Assembly (NCBI RefSeq): GCF_965638725.1
Contig: NC_134953.1
Span: 37,872,854-37,936,853, forward strand
Length of the DNA stretch: 64,000 bases
Origin: Aptenodytes patagonicus
Lineage: Eukaryota > Chordata > Aves > Sphenisciformes > Spheniscidae
Reading direction: 5' to 3'
Shown here: positions 35,191 to 43,800 of the stretch, one piece after another
Numbering within the stretch: position 1 is the stretch's first letter
How the letters are laid out: each line of letters opens with the position of its first letter
Notes under the pieces: generated by a model
What the model saw: the letters and a program-made list of their open reading frames with translations, nothing else
Told to the model about the DNA's origin: nothing
Databases searched by the model: none
Position numbers and translations under genes: made by a program

Positions 35191-38100
35191 GGGTGTGATA
35201 CCTGCATTAATTTCCTCACCTGTTTCTCTCCAGTTTGACTAATTTGGCTAGATATCAGCTATGTCTAGATAACACAGTACATACATTTTAATTCTGAAGT
35301 AGTGATCAATTTGATTGGGTAGAACTAAGCTTTAATTTCAAAACTGATTCTAAGAATTAAATGGCTCCCTTGGCCTAATTCTGTGTGATAGTAGGCACTG
35401 TTAAGATCCTTTTGATTCACTGGAGTCAGATGTGCTAGGTAGTCAGAGTACCAGTCTCTTGCATTTCTGAGATGTAGAGCAAGTTCATTCCAGTTTCAGA
35501 TGTATTTTGTTGCTGAAGGCGATGCAGTCACATTGCTATAAACTACTGAGGCAGATGATGATGAATGGATTGGGACCCTATTAGAACGCGACTGATGTCT
35601 GTAGGGATGATGATTCTCCTGCAACTAACCAGTAGTCTTATGCTGCCCTACTGAATGTGCTGTGTCCATAAGTAGTATCTGTGGTCCCTTAATTTATAGA
35701 GGGGAAAAAAGCTTAAAAAAAAAAAAGAGGCTTTCATTCTTCTGTAGTAGGTTGTATATTGGAAATAATTTGCAAAAAAGGATTCCTCTTTGTTTTTGTT
35801 CAAATACTTCAGGTGTATAAAAAGAATAATTTTTAACTCTATAGTAAAGCCAACTATCAATGAGAAGGGAGAAAAGGAAATAGACTCCATTACAACCTCT
35901 CAGGCTCTACAAATCGCAGGCAGAGCTGGGCGTTATGGCTCATCCTTCAAACAAGGAGAAGTCACTACAATGCATCATGATGACCTCGTGCAGCTGAAGG
36001 AAATTTTGAGTGAGTCTGTGCGCCCTGTGAAGGTGAGGGGCTCAGTACCCAGTTTGTACAGATGGGCTCTGGAGCTGTTTTACTGTGTTCTGATCCCAAA
36101 TTATTTTTCCTTGTGTCTGTTTACAAATCAGTGATAAAAATGGATTGTGTCATGCCGGAGTGAATTTGAATATATGTTCCATTTGGAGGCTTGCAATATT
36201 TCATTTATATTGAAGCTGCTCTTTTAAGAATTAAAAGCTCAAACACAAAAGTTCTTAAGTTCCAGATAAGTGTGCTAAATAAACCAGACTCTGGAGGGTG
36301 CTTTGGTTTCTTGCATTTTGTCTTTCTAGATTTTGTTTCTGATGCATTAACTTAAGAACAATATTGAGAATTAATGGAAATTTTTTTCTTTATTTTCCCT
36401 TTAGGCAGCTGGCCTACATCCTACTCCTGAGCAGATAGAAATGTTTGCTTATCATCTCCCTGATGCCACTCTATCCAATCTAATTGTAAGAATGATCAAA
36501 ATACTAGCTTCTGCTTTAAAAATTAAGCATTGCTTATGGTCACTGCTTTTGTACGAACATGCACTTTGGGAACCTAACAGCCAGCCTTGTGTGCATCTTT
36601 TATCAGTTGGATTCTTCTCTACCGCAGCAATGACTGCAAATACATTTAGAATGCTTAACTTTACTGTGTTATAATAAACTTGAAAGCTGTTGAAGTGTGT
36701 AAATATGTTTATACGTGTTGAAGAGTGTGCAACAACCTTGTCATTTCACCTTCCCTGTATTTTAAATGTAGACTTTTTGGTCTGCAGCTGAAAATGTTAG
36801 AGATTGAAATTTTGATAAATTTATGTGAAATAAATTCCTGGGAAACTGGGCTGGTCATGTCAAGTTTCTGCACATCTGAGAGCTACCTGATTTTTTCCTG
36901 GTTCTGTGGACTTCATGGTAAAACAGTGTCTGCTTAACTTTGAGAAAACAGATTTTGTGGGATCTACTTGATCTCATCATTAGCTGGATACTAGAATTTT
37001 TGGAAGTGCCTAAACCTTTTAAAATAGAAATTAAGCTTCCAATGCTGTATTTAAAAAATAGTATCACAGTTTTTAGTACACTGAGAAATTCTTAGCAGCT
37101 TTCACGCATTTAAATGCGTATTATTGTTGTCTGCTGATGTGCTGTTATGTAGCAAAGTGTATGATTTCTATCCTCAAGGTAAAAGATTATACTTGGAGAC
37201 CTGGGAGACTTAGGCTGGTAGGATGACAGCGCATCTTCAACATTTTACTATTGAGAGTTTCTGGGCTAGCATAGAAGTATTAAGTTTAAAAAACCATGTT
37301 GTTATTGATCCCTTAAGTATTCAGTCACATATTTAATTAAGAAGCTCAGTGTTTCTTTAAAGATTTTTTGAAAAAATCTTTCAAAGATTTACACTAGAGA
37401 AACAATTTTGGGGCCCATAAAAATTCCCCCTGCAATATGCAGTGGCATCTCCTGTTTCTCCAAACCTTGCCTATGTTTCAGGTATTCTTTGAACTCTTCT
37501 ATTGCAATACTGTATTTATCTTGTGATTTCTTTCTTCCTAAAATAGATCTATTCCTGACATTGGGCTAAAAATATCTCAATTATTGAATTTTACACTGTA
37601 AAGTTAGCTTTTTGGGTCGTGCTAAGTAACAAACCTGGAACAAGTTCTAAACATAGTAGTAACTGGTCCATGTGATGGTGTTCTTTGTAACTAAAATGTA
37701 CACTTCCAGAACACTGTATTTGTTACTTAGGAGACTAATTGAAAATGTTTAAATAAAGCATAGTGTGTTATGTCTTCTCCTCTGATCCTGTGTTAGAGAA
37801 TTTAATGAAAATCCTGTTAAAAGAGTAGAGGGAACTCCCCTGCCCCCTTTTTTATTACTGTGGTCAAATTTGATATTTTTCAAGTGTTCTTTCAGTATAA
37901 CTAGCCTTTGAAACACTAAATCATTTTTTGGTTTGGTAATACAAAGTTTAACAACCCTCTCCTGTAATAACATCCTCTTCATTTGGTTATATTTTCACAG
38001 GATATTTTTGTGAGTCTCTCACAAGTTGATGGGCTTTACTTTGTCTGCAATATTGATGACTTTAAATTTCTAGCAGATATGATTCAGCACATTCCACTAA

Positions 38101-39625
38101 ATTTGCGATCACGATATGTCTTCTGCACTGCACCCTTGAACAGAAAAGAGCCTTTTGTGTGTACCACATTGTTGAAGGTCAGTTATTTTTTTCCTCCAAA
38201 AAATGTGGTATTTATATTGGAGTAAGTGGGTCTTGGTGCATTGAGACTGTATCTAGCTGCTATATTTATTGTGGGTTTTGTCATTAGATCATTTGAGAGC
38301 ATTCTTAAAGTGCTCACAGGTAGTGATATAAAATAGCTGGAGAGAGAGAGAGAGATATATATATTTTAAAATTGCATTCTTCACCATTTTTATTGGCCAA
38401 AGCTTTTAACTTCTGAGAACTGATTCTCAATTTGTGATGCAAATTAAAATTTGGATAGTTTTTCTGCTGTTTGCCTCGGAGAATCCTACTGCTTGCCTTG
38501 CAGGTGATCTTCGAACTGGGAGAGATCAGAATTGTGTTACGTAGTCACTTGTGCACTGTTAAGCTTTGCACTACAGTATGTCTAAAAGTAGTCCTTAAAA
38601 ACCAAGATAGTGCTGCTTCAAGGTTTTGCTTGTCAACAAAACAAAAGAATGGGATTAAGTGCGATTGCTGATGTTATTATACAGTTAGATAGAATTAAAC
38701 CCCCAGAAAATACAGTGCTGTAAGTTGCTCTCAGAATTACGTCATTTCACTTTTCAGGCCTGGATGAACTGTTTCCCACTGTGCCCCCAGAGTGATTGAG
38801 GGATTTGTAGTCAGCTGATTACCGTTTTTCAGGATTAATAATTTTGTTTGGGACTGTTACTTTGTTAGACAGTATTGCCTTTGTCCCCTTTTAGAGACTC
38901 TGTTAAACATTTTTAATAAAATAGTGTAAAAATGAAACTGATGTGGTGCCCTCATGTCACAGATATTAGACCTGTGCTTTTCAAAAATGGCTAATAATGT
39001 TCTTTAAAAATTGAGTGATTAATTTAAAGAGGTGAAAAGAAAAATGTGCCTCATTAAGAAAATGCTGAGCATTCAGATGCCAAGTAATGAAGGTGCAGAG
39101 GGGCATAACGTGATGTTGGAGGGAGGTAGGCTGTTGTGTATGCCTCTGTGAATTTAAGCCCCATTCCTTGGCAAAAAAAACCCCAAAAACTTCTGATATC
39201 AGCCAGTTAGGAAACAGTTATTCCAAGTCATCAGTGTTCCTGAAAATTTTAAATTTAAATCTTATTTGGCTTGTTTATCTCTTAGTAAAAGAGCTGAGAT
39301 GTCTAGGTTTCAGAAGGGCTGCTTTTTAGTGCGGATTAATCTGGGTTGTGAATAGTGTCTTTCCTAAGTCAGGGAACACATTTAACATTTCTCAATCTGA
39401 AACAAGATAATTAACAGAATAGGAGCAGGAGAAGAAAAAAAGACAAAGTCCATCTGCTTTGCTAGATGAAATCATATGCCTTCAGTGTTAGGCTTTTCTG
39501 GATAGCTCTATACTTTTGTTGCTTAACTGTGCATGGCCCATGGACAAATTGTGTCAATGAGGCCCTGGAAAGGAGACTGACTCCTGTGTTGAGTAATTAA
39601 GTAAAAGAATGTGTGGCATTTGGGC

Positions 39626-39664
<39 letters not shown>

Positions 39665-40806
39665 CAGGTATTTTCTGGAGTATTCTGTGTATACAGACTC
39701 AAGGGAATTTAACTGATTTGGGATTTCTTCCTTCCTGACTAACTGAGGACTTCACTGAATCTGCTTGCTTTTCAGTTCGCCAGACAGTTCAGTAGAAATG
39801 AGCCTCTGACGTTTGACTGGCTCTGTCGGCACACCAAATGGCCATTAGCCGCTCCAAAGAACATCAAAGAACTTGTACACCTTGAAGCTGTTCATGATGT
39901 TTTTGACCTCTATCTGTGGTTAAGGTATTGTCTTTCTGCTTGAAAATTATTTTTATTTTTTCCTAATATTTATGACTTACAGTCCTAGAAAAGCAGTGTC
40001 TTCAAGCCCGTGTGTATGTGGTGCAGTATGGGCTCCTTGGGCCCTTTAGAGGATCTTGACAAATGCAAATGTAGCTATGTTGTGGGAGCAAGTCATGAGT
40101 TCTGCAGAGAACAGTTTGTGACTGACAGAAAGTTAGAAACAAGGTTGATCCTGGACTGGAGCAGCTGAAATGCCACTTAAAATACAGTGGCCTTCCCATG
40201 CAACACGTAATAATTTTTTTTTTTACTTTACATAGTACGTATCTCATTTTTGTCCCAGTCAGCAGTCCTTTAGTGAAAAGGTTTAATTGTGTGTTGTTTT
40301 GCCTCTTCAGTTACCGCTTCATGGATATGTTCCCTGATGCTGTCCTTGTAAGGGATATTCAGAAAAAACTAGACGACATTATACAAGTTGGTGTCTGCAA
40401 CATCACAAAGCTGATCCGAGCTTCACAATCTACAGTTGCTCCTGGCACAGCAGAAGTTGTGTCAGAAGACTTTCCTCTTTCAAGGACTAAGAGGGATACC
40501 AGGGTGGCTTCAGGCCGTCACGGTGCAAAATCCACAGAGGCACTCTCTATTGCAGTGGAGGTTCCGGGAGAAAGAAGAGCAAAGAACTTGAAAGCCTATC
40601 GGTCTGCTACAAGGCAGGAGGATCTGAAAAGCCATGGGCGTGGATCTCTTGCCAACAGATTGCTGCGTGAAGGACTTCTAACACAAGAAATGCTGAGACA
40701 GCTGGAGAGTGAATGGCACGATCAGCACAGGAATGGTAGATATGGCCTTGGTTCAAAAAGAGATGATCAGAATAGTTCAAAGGAAACAGGGAAAAAGAAA
40801 AAATAG
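19433..40806 (+). CDS. SUPV3L1: Suv3-like RNA helicase, mitochondrial degradosome, whole gene span (15 coding exons)
   Basis: SUPV3L1 is an ATP-dependent RNA/DNA helicase of the mitochondrial matrix that works with PNPase to degrade aberrant and antisense mitochondrial RNA. Fifteen coding exons (listed singly) total 2397 bases, 798 codons plus stop; human has 786. The N-terminus is Arg/Ala-rich without acidic residues to about residue 44, a typical mitochondrial presequence, followed by a Ser run. Helicase motifs are all present: Walker A GPTNSGKT at 199-206, DEIQ at 283-286, [12 protein letters not shown] in exon 10 and QIAGRAGR at 458-465. The SUV3 C-terminal helical domain ([20 protein letters not shown]) spans the exon 14/15 junction. 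The last 150 residues are basic and divergent, ending in a Lys run. Introns are GT-AG except intron 3 (GC-AG). Intron 7 carries a CR1 LINE in the sense direction. Confidence 0.98.
19680..25011 (+). other. SUPV3L1: SUPV3L1 intron 1
   Basis: The largest intron of the gene, about 5.3 kb. The first 200 bases belong to the CpG island. The rest is AT-rich sequence without a recognised repeat family, RNA gene or exon. Confidence 0.7.
25012..25089 (+). CDS. SUPV3L1: SUPV3L1 coding exon 2
   Basis: Encodes [20 protein letters not shown] to NGLD; human has [20 protein letters not shown]. Acceptor CTGCAG|GTG, donor GATG|GTAAGA, phase 1. The next intron is only 267 bases. Confidence 0.96.
25357..25464 (+). 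CDS. SUPV3L1: SUPV3L1 coding exon 3 (GC donor)
   Basis: Encodes [20 protein letters not shown] to LNDICCGA. The frame and human homology (LNDICFGA) fix the junction at GTGCAG|GCAAGT, a GC donor with otherwise perfect consensus. Phase 1 joins to exon 4 as GGT CAT GTG. Confidence 0.93.
25465..27102 (+). other. SUPV3L1: SUPV3L1 intron 3 (GC-AG)
   Basis: About 1.6 kb, starting GCAAGT and ending CTTCTAG. It contains a CTCF-like motif at 25766-25779 and T/A homopolymers near 26863-26873 and 27015-27035. No repeat family was recognised. Confidence 0.8.
25766..25779 (+). promoter_or_regulatory. CTCF-like motif in SUPV3L1 intron 3
   Basis: TCACTAGGGGGCAC agrees with the CTCF core CCASYAGRKGGCRS at 13 of 14 positions by eye. 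Occupancy is unknown. Confidence 0.4.
27103..27217 (+). CDS. SUPV3L1: SUPV3L1 coding exon 4
   Basis: Encodes [20 protein letters not shown] to [10 protein letters not shown], close to human [20 protein letters not shown]. Donor AACTG|GTCAGT, phase 2. Confidence 0.97.
27218..27791 (+). other. SUPV3L1: SUPV3L1 intron 4
   Basis: About 0.6 kb, GT-AG, with no recognised element. Confidence 0.7.
27792..27960 (+). CDS. SUPV3L1: SUPV3L1 coding exon 5 (Walker A)
   Basis: Encodes [20 protein letters not shown] and GKT, the ATP-binding P-loop, then [13 protein letters not shown] (motif Ia). Donor GATGCT|GTCAGT, phase 0. Confidence 0.97.
27961..29444 (+). other. SUPV3L1: SUPV3L1 intron 5
   Basis: About 1.5 kb, GT-AG. 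There are moderate open frames on both strands (28059-28348 and 28703-29095), but none looks like a known protein or repeat. Confidence 0.7.
29445..29556 (+). CDS. SUPV3L1: SUPV3L1 coding exon 6
   Basis: Encodes [20 protein letters not shown] to [11 protein letters not shown]; human has [13 protein letters not shown] and CTVEMCSVTTP. Donor CCTT|GTATGT, phase 1. Confidence 0.97.
29843..29920 (+). CDS. SUPV3L1: SUPV3L1 coding exon 7 (Walker B, DEIQ)
   Basis: Encodes [20 protein letters not shown] then TRALL. DEIQ is the motif II form used by Suv3 helicases. Donor CTAG|GTAAGC, phase 1. Confidence 0.98.
30050..32431 (+). mobile_element. CR1 LINE, 5'-truncated, with long reverse-transcriptase ORF and complete 3' end
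   Basis: Non-LTR retrotransposon of the CR1 family, lying in the sense direction of SUPV3L1. It begins within the endonuclease domain (about 30050, boundary uncertain), keeps the endonuclease C-terminal LSDHEMIEF, and reads through the reverse-transcriptase motifs [24 protein letters not shown] and FGDDTK to the stop at 32342-32344. The 3' UTR ends in ATTCTATG octamer repeats (32411-32431), the CR1 hallmark. The endonuclease part and the RT part are in different frames; the shift maps to a run of eight G at 30233-30240, where seven would keep frame. The active-site box is FGDD, where CR1 usually has FADD. 5' truncation is the normal fate of CR1 inserts. The long frame without stops suggests a fairly young copy. 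Confidence 0.95.
30257..32344 (+). pseudogene. CR1 ORF2 reverse-transcriptase portion (695 codons open)
   Basis: Uninterrupted frame from [11 protein letters not shown] to SLRDMV and TAG. In order it has the linker after the endonuclease, a basic region ([20 protein letters not shown]), RT fingers and palm with motifs A, B and C, and the conserved CR1 C-terminal part ([21 protein letters not shown], cut here at part of the motif). It lacks the ORF2 start and most of the endonuclease, so it cannot be a complete ORF2 protein. The ATG at 30257 is internal to the ORF2 reading, not a natural start. Confidence 0.9.
33431..33522 (+). CDS. SUPV3L1: SUPV3L1 coding exon 8
   Basis: Encodes [20 protein letters not shown] to TTGEEIE (helicase motif III region). 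Acceptor GTTCAG|GAC, donor GAA|GTAAGC, phase 0. Confidence 0.97.
33523..34458 (+). other. SUPV3L1: SUPV3L1 intron 8
   Basis: About 0.9 kb, GT-AG, with T runs near 33709-33722 and 33969-33978. No repeat family was recognised. Confidence 0.7.
34459..34639 (+). CDS. SUPV3L1: SUPV3L1 coding exon 9
   Basis: Encodes [20 protein letters not shown], then [20 protein letters not shown] (motif IV) and VIYGSLPP. Donor CCAG|GTAAAG, phase 1. Confidence 0.97.
35035..35128 (+). CDS. SUPV3L1: SUPV3L1 coding exon 10 (motif V)
   Basis: Encodes [20 protein letters not shown] and [10 protein letters not shown], nearly identical to human. The donor AATTT|GTAAGT is followed 29 bases later by a run of 31 T. Confidence 0.97.
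35158..35188 (+). repeat. T31 homopolymer
   Basis: 31 consecutive T starting 29 bases after the exon 10 donor. The length is likely to vary and may be affected by sequencing. Confidence 0.9.
35813..36032 (+). CDS. SUPV3L1: SUPV3L1 coding exon 11 (motif VI)
   Basis: Encodes [20 protein letters not shown], then [20 protein letters not shown] with the arginine-finger motif QIAGRAGR, then [11 protein letters not shown]. Human has [21 protein letters not shown]. Donor GTGAAG|GTGAGG, phase 0. Confidence 0.97.
36405..36485 (+). CDS. SUPV3L1: SUPV3L1 coding exon 12
   Basis: Encodes [20 protein letters not shown] and ATLSNLI; human has [20 protein letters not shown]. 81 bases, phase 0 at both ends. 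Confidence 0.97.
36486..38000 (+). other. SUPV3L1: SUPV3L1 intron 12
   Basis: About 1.5 kb, GT-AG, AT-rich, with no recognised element. Confidence 0.7.
38001..38177 (+). CDS. SUPV3L1: SUPV3L1 coding exon 13
   Basis: Encodes [20 protein letters not shown] to [18 protein letters not shown]. Human has [20 protein letters not shown]. 177 bases, phase 0. Confidence 0.97.
38178..39775 (+). other. SUPV3L1: SUPV3L1 intron 13
   Basis: About 1.6 kb. It contains an (AG)n(AT)n simple repeat at 38341-38364 and a run of 33 A at 39631-39663. No repeat family was recognised. Confidence 0.75.
39631..39663 (+). repeat. A33 homopolymer
   Basis: 33 consecutive A, about 110 bases before exon 14. There is no poly(A) signal or recognisable processed sequence before it, so a simple repeat is the safest reading. 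Confidence 0.9.
39776..39924 (+). CDS. SUPV3L1: SUPV3L1 coding exon 14
   Basis: Encodes [20 protein letters not shown] to [14 protein letters not shown], the start of the SUV3 C-terminal domain. Donor TTAAG|GTATTG, phase 2. Confidence 0.96.
40311..40806 (+). CDS. SUPV3L1: SUPV3L1 coding exon 15 with stop
   Basis: Encodes [20 protein letters not shown] to the C-terminus. After the conserved helices ([13 protein letters not shown]) the sequence is polar and poorly conserved, apart from [20 protein letters not shown], which matches human LASRLVQQGLLTPDMLKQL. It ends in a Lys run; the TAG is at 40804-40806. Confidence 0.96.
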
Positions 40807-40842
40807 AACCATGTCCTAATTCTGTTTAGTTTTTATTCATAA

Positions 40843-40848
40843 AATAAA
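40843..40848 (+). terminator. SUPV3L1: SUPV3L1 polyadenylation signal
   Basis: AATAAA 37 bases after the stop codon, giving a very short 3' UTR. A second AATAAA at 41099-41104 could serve a longer form. Confidence 0.8.
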
Positions 40849-43800
40849 ATACTATTTTAATAACTTCTTTGGCATTTCATGTTTACACTGCTGCAGCTCC
40901 TTGATGTTTTTCCTTCTCCTGTGACCAGTTACGTGAAGCACTCAGAGAAATGGACTCTTAAAAGCTCAGAGGCCATAAGTTTGTTTTTACCGGTCAGCTG
41001 TACACTTTTTCAGTCATGGTGTTCAGCATAAGTGTATGATCTACTGCTATGTGAAAATTTGAACTTGATGTCTTCTCGCAAGATATCCTCACATCATTAA
41101 TAAACGTCAGATATTTCACTAGTAATGAATTAGCTACTCATTCCATCCCTTCCCAAAGGGCAGAGTTTAACAGATGATGAACAAATAATGAACAACCTGG
41201 TGGGAAGTTGGGTCAGAATGGTGATAGGATTCATGCGCCTCTAACCTTTGTGTCCTGTGAAAATGTGGAAGGAGGCGAATGTGTTAATGTGTTGGGGAAT
41301 GATGAAATTCTGGTCACAGGAATTTTTGAGTAAATTCTAATTCTGTCATCTGAGGGGTAATTACTGAAGCAAAGCAAAATCTGTCCTTGCTCTTCAAATT
41401 GTATTCTTTCTCCTAGGAAAAGTTCATCACACCGATTCAGGCAAAGTCTGGGGAGAGAAAAAAAAAAAAAGTTGGATTATGATTTTTGGGGGGAAGGAGG
41501 AGATGTTAGAGGCATAGGTATAATTTATTTACTTTTGAGAAATTCAGATGTCTGTTTCTCCTTGACTTTTCTAGTTCAGTTTCATACAAATTATTTTGTC
41601 CTGTTGCACTTCATAAATGTTTTTTTGCTTCACATGCCACTTTGTGATATCTGAATTTTGAGAGGAGACATAAAATATTTTACTTAAGCTCACATAACAG
41701 CTTATAGTTTAAGTAACAGCTTGTGGGTTGATATTTGTGCCAGTAGTCTTTCCACATACCTATTTTATCGTGGCTATCGTAAACTGGAAAAGTTAGGTGC
41801 TTACCACCTGGAGGAAGGTTTAATTTGTTGGAATTAAGTTCTCCAGAAAAGGACTCTTTTTTTCCTGATGCAGTGTCACTGAATAATATTTAAGACAGTG
41901 CACCACCAGGCTATGCCTCTTTCATACACATGCACATGCTTTGTCATTTGTTTTTAGTGTGAGCAGCTTTAAGGTATGCTTTTGAGCTCCCAGTAGGGAT
42001 ACTGGAGAGTGGAAAGAATCAGATGCTGAAACTGCTGTGTATTCACAGAAATGGATTTTAGCGCTAGGACATGTTGCTGGGGCTGCCTGAGGAAAATAAT
42101 GCTGCAGCAACCATATTTCTGGGGCTGGCTGTATACAAGTCTGCAGATCCTGCTTGTGTTAATGTTGGGATGCTTATAAAAGCCAGGTTGAATTTCACTG
42201 TATCAAATACCTGACTTTCTAAAATCATCAACCACATATTTCTGCAGGTTGAAAGTTTGTTCTGAATCCCCTTTGTTTCCTCCTAGTATCAATCCTTTAA
42301 GCTGCTGTTCAGAAACAAGTCTGCAGCAGTTTGAATAATGTTTTTGACAGCTGTTTTCAGTGTATTTCATGTACTCTTTCCCCATTATTTACTTACTAAA
42401 AAGCAAGCAGTGTGTAAATGTTTCTAGTCCAGATGATCTCCTGCTGATTTCAGTACCAGACTGGTGGGGAGGGAAAGTTTTAGGTCCTTCCCCTGCAAAG
42501 ACCCATCTTTCTTTCCTCCCCCAAGAAAAAGCAAGCAGCTATGTATGTGTGGCAGTGGCCATGTCAATGTTGTGAATTTTCTGCTTTGCGGATGAGTAAT
42601 TCTGCTTTGCTTTCCCAGAGTCCTGACAGCCTCTGCTTAACAGCAACATGACTTGCACAGAACACGAGCTTGCAATTAACCCTTACAAATGTATTTCATT
42701 TGATACTATTCAAATAGCTTGTGTGATGTGGTTTATGTGATTGAGTGGTATCAATTGCCTCCTTGTGTCCTTTGCACTTGACAGACTTGAAGGGAAGTTG
42801 TAGTTGCTCAAGCCTGCAGATGGGTTTTGACAGCATGCATTTGCCCGCTTACCTCTTGGACTGCAAACTCCTTGCTGAATCTGCAAACCACTGTTTAAAA
42901 CCACACTTGTGCAAGGAAGACTCCTCCATTTTTTCTCCCCCAGTGCATGTGGGGTTGGGTTGCAGGAGACGCACATTGCTACTGTACTTTGCTTCTAGTC
43001 TATTTTGATAAATTTGTCCTTTAATTGTATGCACTAGTGTATATTTTTGAGCAAGGAAAGAGTGGCTGGGACTTTGGGGTATAAGCCAGCCTTGTGTTTG
43101 AGCAGCAAGCCTTGCAATAAGGAAGCTAAATGACTATAAGCATTCTTTTTTGTACTTTGCTGAGATTAGCACTTGGCTTAACTCATTGCTTGTTTCCATA
43201 GTGACTCCATAGTAACTGTTTTAAGAGCTCTGAAGTTTATTCAAGCGTTTCCAGGCTGACTTTTTATGAAAGTTTTCTTTTCTTCTGAGCTAATGGTGTG
43301 GCTGTCATTGACTCCCATTAGAATGGCTGCCAAACTGGTCCCATGTGGTACAATCCGGACTGGTGTGGTGCAAAGCTATGCCAGCTGCACATTTTTAACG
43401 TGCCCTGTGCAAGGATGCCCCTTGGGGAGGATTGAGTGGCCTCTTGCTCTTCTTCATGGGCCTGTGCTGAAGCTTTTTCTTTTTAAACAACATCAACAAC
43501 ATTGTTCACTTGATCTGGGAATGACGTTTGCAAAACTGTTTATTTCAGGTGTGCAGATTTCCAGATTAATTTCAGGCATTCAAGTTACAGATGTTTGGAA
43601 GTTTATTGATTTCACAATTTAATTTTTTTATGTTTATTTGTTATACTTCAAACTTAAAATGCTGATTCTAACAGCACTACTTGGTAAAAGCCTTCTTTCT
43701 CTTAAGCCAACGTGCTCTTTTCTGTCTGTGCTGTCTCCATCTCTTCTAAATAGTGTCTGTCTTTAGAGTGGATTTTCCAGTCAGTCCCCTCAGGTATTCT

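Noticed and set aside
35550-35602. Box C/D snoRNA-like pattern (GATGATGA followed by CTGA)
   Set aside because: The boxes are too close together and no terminal stem can be drawn.
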